NCBI GenBank assembly: GCA_900766745.1
Contig: CAAFWR010000082.1
Coordinates: forward strand, 1-5,674
Direction: 5' to 3'
Length of the DNA: 5,674 nt
Source of the DNA: Methanobacteriaceae archaeon
GTDB taxonomy: Archaea; Methanobacteriota; Methanobacteria; Methanobacteriales; Methanobacteriaceae
The notes beneath the pieces were generated by a model, which made no database searches, was not told where the DNA came from, and saw nothing but the letters and a program-made list of their open reading frames with translations. The position numbers were made by a program, and so were the translations under genes. Shown here in pieces: positions 4,341 to 5,674 of the stretch (position 1 is its first letter; each line of letters opens with the position of its first letter).

Positions 4341-5674
4341 GAGACATATTATTTCGTAAACTTCAGTTTCCAAAATGGAGGTGCTGTGCTCTGGAATGGT
4401 GAAAATGGTACTTTATCTAGTTGTAATTTTATTAATAATTCTGTTAATCTTCAGAATGTTAGTAATATATCCTATGTTGGTGGTGGTTCTGTATACTGGA
4501 ATGGTACATCAGGTAATCTAAATAATTGTATTTTTACTAATAATTCTGTTAATATCACTGGTGTTAATTTAATTAATGTGGGTGGTGGAGCAGTTTTTTG
4601 GAATAGTATTAATGGTAGTTTATCTAATTCTACTTTCATTGGTAACGCTGCTGAGGTTGGTGGAGCAGTTTTTTGGAATAGTATTAATGGTAGTTTATCT
4701 AATTCATTTTTTAATAAGAACAATGCAAGCAATATGGGTGGTGGTGTTTATTGGTGTGGTGCTAATGGTATTTTAACTAATTCATTTTTTAATAAGAACA
4801 ATGGAAGCAATATGGGTGGCGGTGTTCGTTTTACTTCATCTGCTGTTAATTGTACTGTGTCTAATTGTAATTTCATAAGTAATACTGCTACTCGTGATGG
4901 TGGTGCGATTTATTGGTATGGTGCTAATGGTAATTTAATTGAATCTAATTTTTCTGGTAACAATGCTACTCGTGATGGTGGTGCGGTTTATTGGTGTGGT
5001 GCTAATGGTATCATATTCGATTCTAATTTCATAAATAACACTGTTAATGGTTTTGGAGGTGCTGTTCGTTGGACTGCTCCTAATGGAACCATATTTGATT
5101 CTAATTTCATAAATAACACTGTTAATGGTTTTGGAGGTGCGGTTTATTGGAGTACTGTTAATGGTAATTTGATTGGATCTAATTTTTCTGGTAACAATGC
5201 TACTCGTGAGGGAGGTGCGATTTTTTGGGCTGGTACTAATGGTACCATATCCAATTCTAATTTCATAGGTAATTCTGCTAATAATGTTGGTGGGGGTGTT
5301 CGTTGGACTGCTCCTAATGGAACCATATCCAATTCTAATTTCATAGGTAATTCTGCTAATAATGCTGCTGGTGCGATTTATTGGAGTAATTCTAATGGTA
5401 ATTTAAATAATTCCTATTTTATTAATAATACATCCATGGCTGGTGGGGGTGTTTACTGGATTGGTGTTAATGGTTATTTAGCAAATTCTACTTTCAATGG
5501 CAACACTGCTAAAGGAAATGGGGGTGGTGTTTACTGGAGTGGTGCTAATAGTAACATGTCTACTTGTAATTTTGTAGATAATCATGCGACAAATGGAGAT
5601 AATGTTTATTGGTATTGGACTGTAGAGGACTTTTTAAATAAATATAATCAAATCAATGATCTCGATTATGTTTA
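4341..5674 (+). CDS. Adhesin-like beta-helix protein, 5'-truncated and running off the window
   Basis: One plus frame is open for 444 codons from just after a TAG (4338-4340) to the window end. It encodes tandem turns of about 26 residues with consensus (S/C)NFIxNxAxxGGAVYWxGxNGxLSN, typical of right-handed parallel beta-helix (polymorphic-outer-membrane/pectate-lyase-like) adhesin-like proteins of gut methanogens. These are secreted and displayed on the cell surface, probably for contact with partner cells; that role is inferred from the family. Many N-x-S/T sequons are present. There is no ATG before the repeats, no signal peptide, and the first turn is already degenerate (VNFSFQNGGAV). AGGAG at 4339-4343 has no in-frame start at a usable distance; GTG 4386 sits after GGAGGTG, but that is simply the Gly-Gly-Ala codons of the repeat. 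The gene therefore seems to have lost its 5' end, near a broken Rpn gene. After about 5610 the repeat dissolves into VEDFLNKYNQINDLDYV, probably the start of another domain. The frame itself is undamaged, with no stop in 1.3 kb. Confidence 0.85.
4583..4705 (+). repeat. 48-bp exact direct repeat inside the adhesin
   Basis: Bases 4583-4630 and 4658-4705 are identical over 48 bp, offset by 75 bp (one 25-residue turn). They encode VGGAVFWNSINGSLSNS except for flanking codons. Identity at synonymous positions suggests recent duplication or gene conversion. The next boundary shows the same: about 27 identical bases from 4700 recur at 4778, offset by 78 bp. Confidence 0.8.
4944..5411 (+). repeat. 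Higher-order duplication: two copies of a three-turn (234-bp) block
   Basis: Units at 4944, 5022 and 5100 correspond in order to those at 5178, 5256 and 5334. Bases 4944-4975 equal 5178-5209 (SNFSGNNATR turns), and bases 5064-5094 equal 5298-5328 (VRWTAPNGTI). The third units share an (A/V)YWS..NGNL pattern. Superimposed on this are single-unit identities at 78 bp: 5019-5062 equals 5097-5140 (44 bp), and 5244-5286 equals 5322-5364 (43 bp). The mosaic indicates block duplication followed by local conversion between neighbouring turns. Confidence 0.75.

Larger units (their letters stand above)
4422..5564 (+). repeat. Tandem repeat, 14 full units of about 78 bp within the adhesin
   Basis: Units begin at 4422 (105 bp), 4527 (102), 4629 (75), 4704 (78), 4782 (84), 4866 (78), 4944, 5022, 5100, 5178, 5256 and 5334 (78 each), 5412 (75) and 5487 (78). 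A degenerate unit precedes (4341-4421) and another follows (from 5565). Each unit encodes one beta-helix turn: a small residue or Cys, N-F, an Asn/Ser/Thr stretch, Gly-Gly-(Ala/Gly)-(Val/Ile), aromatic or Arg, Trp, then NG and a hydrophobic residue. The first two full units carry 8-9 extra residues, which would form a loop protruding from the helix. Confidence 0.9.

Noticed and set aside
4377..4388. GGAGGTG followed by GTG as a ribosome binding site and start for the adhesin
   Set aside because: These bases are the Gly-Gly-Ala-Val codons of the repeat itself, the spacing is very short, and no signal peptide would follow.
4375..4515. Hydrophobic plus-strand frame starting MEVLCSGMVKMVLYLVV
   Set aside because: It is the +1 shadow of the Asn/Gly-rich adhesin repeats: shifted AAT, GGT and TTA codons read as Ile, Val and Leu and mimic membrane segments.
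4576..4776. 66-codon hydrophobic plus-strand frame
   Set aside because: Same shadow effect over adhesin turns; its internal repeats simply follow the 75-78 bp DNA repeat.
4472..5344. Pro/Leu-rich minus-strand frames (4472-4732 and 5144-5344)
   Set aside because: They are antisense to the adhesin repeats, and their internal repetition mirrors those repeats. No start signals are present.
4422..5564. Regular 78-bp spacing considered as a CRISPR-like array
   Set aside because: The repeats are coding, contiguous and degenerate throughout, with no alternating conserved repeat and unique spacer.

Overview
The window looks like a stretch of an AT-rich methanogen chromosome of the Methanobacteriales, most probably Methanobrevibacter or a close relative. 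Three observations support this: an archaeal-type 2-isopropylmalate synthase, a long Asn/Gly/Trp-rich adhesin-like beta-helix protein of the kind these methanogens carry in many copies, and a decayed Rpn/PD-(D/E)XK-type gene, a family that is also abundant in them. The genus is inferred from recalled family features, not from a search.

Layout. Bases 1-178 hold only short open frames. A small, well-formed gene lies at 179-322 on the minus strand (47 residues, with ribosome binding site and TATA-like box). Bases 341-2080 are a long gene-poor stretch of very AT-rich DNA. It contains short coding-like remnants, a heptamer tandem repeat, several inverted repeats, and one compact patch (about 1434-1676, minus) that reads either as a broken gene or as a structured RNA, with a terminator-like hairpin just downstream. 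The only complete large gene is leuA (2081-3616, minus). It has a clear Shine-Dalgarno, a possible TATA box, an 11-bp perfect inverted repeat upstream and a strong hairpin/oligo-T terminator downstream. Upstream of leuA, on the same strand, is the C-terminal part of an Rpn-family gene broken by an in-frame stop (3775-4191). From 4341 to the right edge a plus-strand adhesin-like frame is open throughout; it lacks any visible start or signal peptide and continues beyond the window.

How it fits together. leuA is housekeeping metabolism (the first committed step of leucine synthesis) and appears to be transcribed alone. Everything around it has the character of a variable, decaying accessory region: a broken nuclease gene, an adhesin without its 5' end that carries recent internal duplications, and about 1.7 kb with no convincing gene. 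I see no CRISPR array, tRNA, rRNA, complete insertion sequence or recognisable multi-gene defence system. The observations most worth following are the architecture of the adhesin (a Trp ladder, Arg at every third turn, and a nested 78/234-bp duplication), the inverted repeat upstream of leuA, and the compact patch at 1434-1676.
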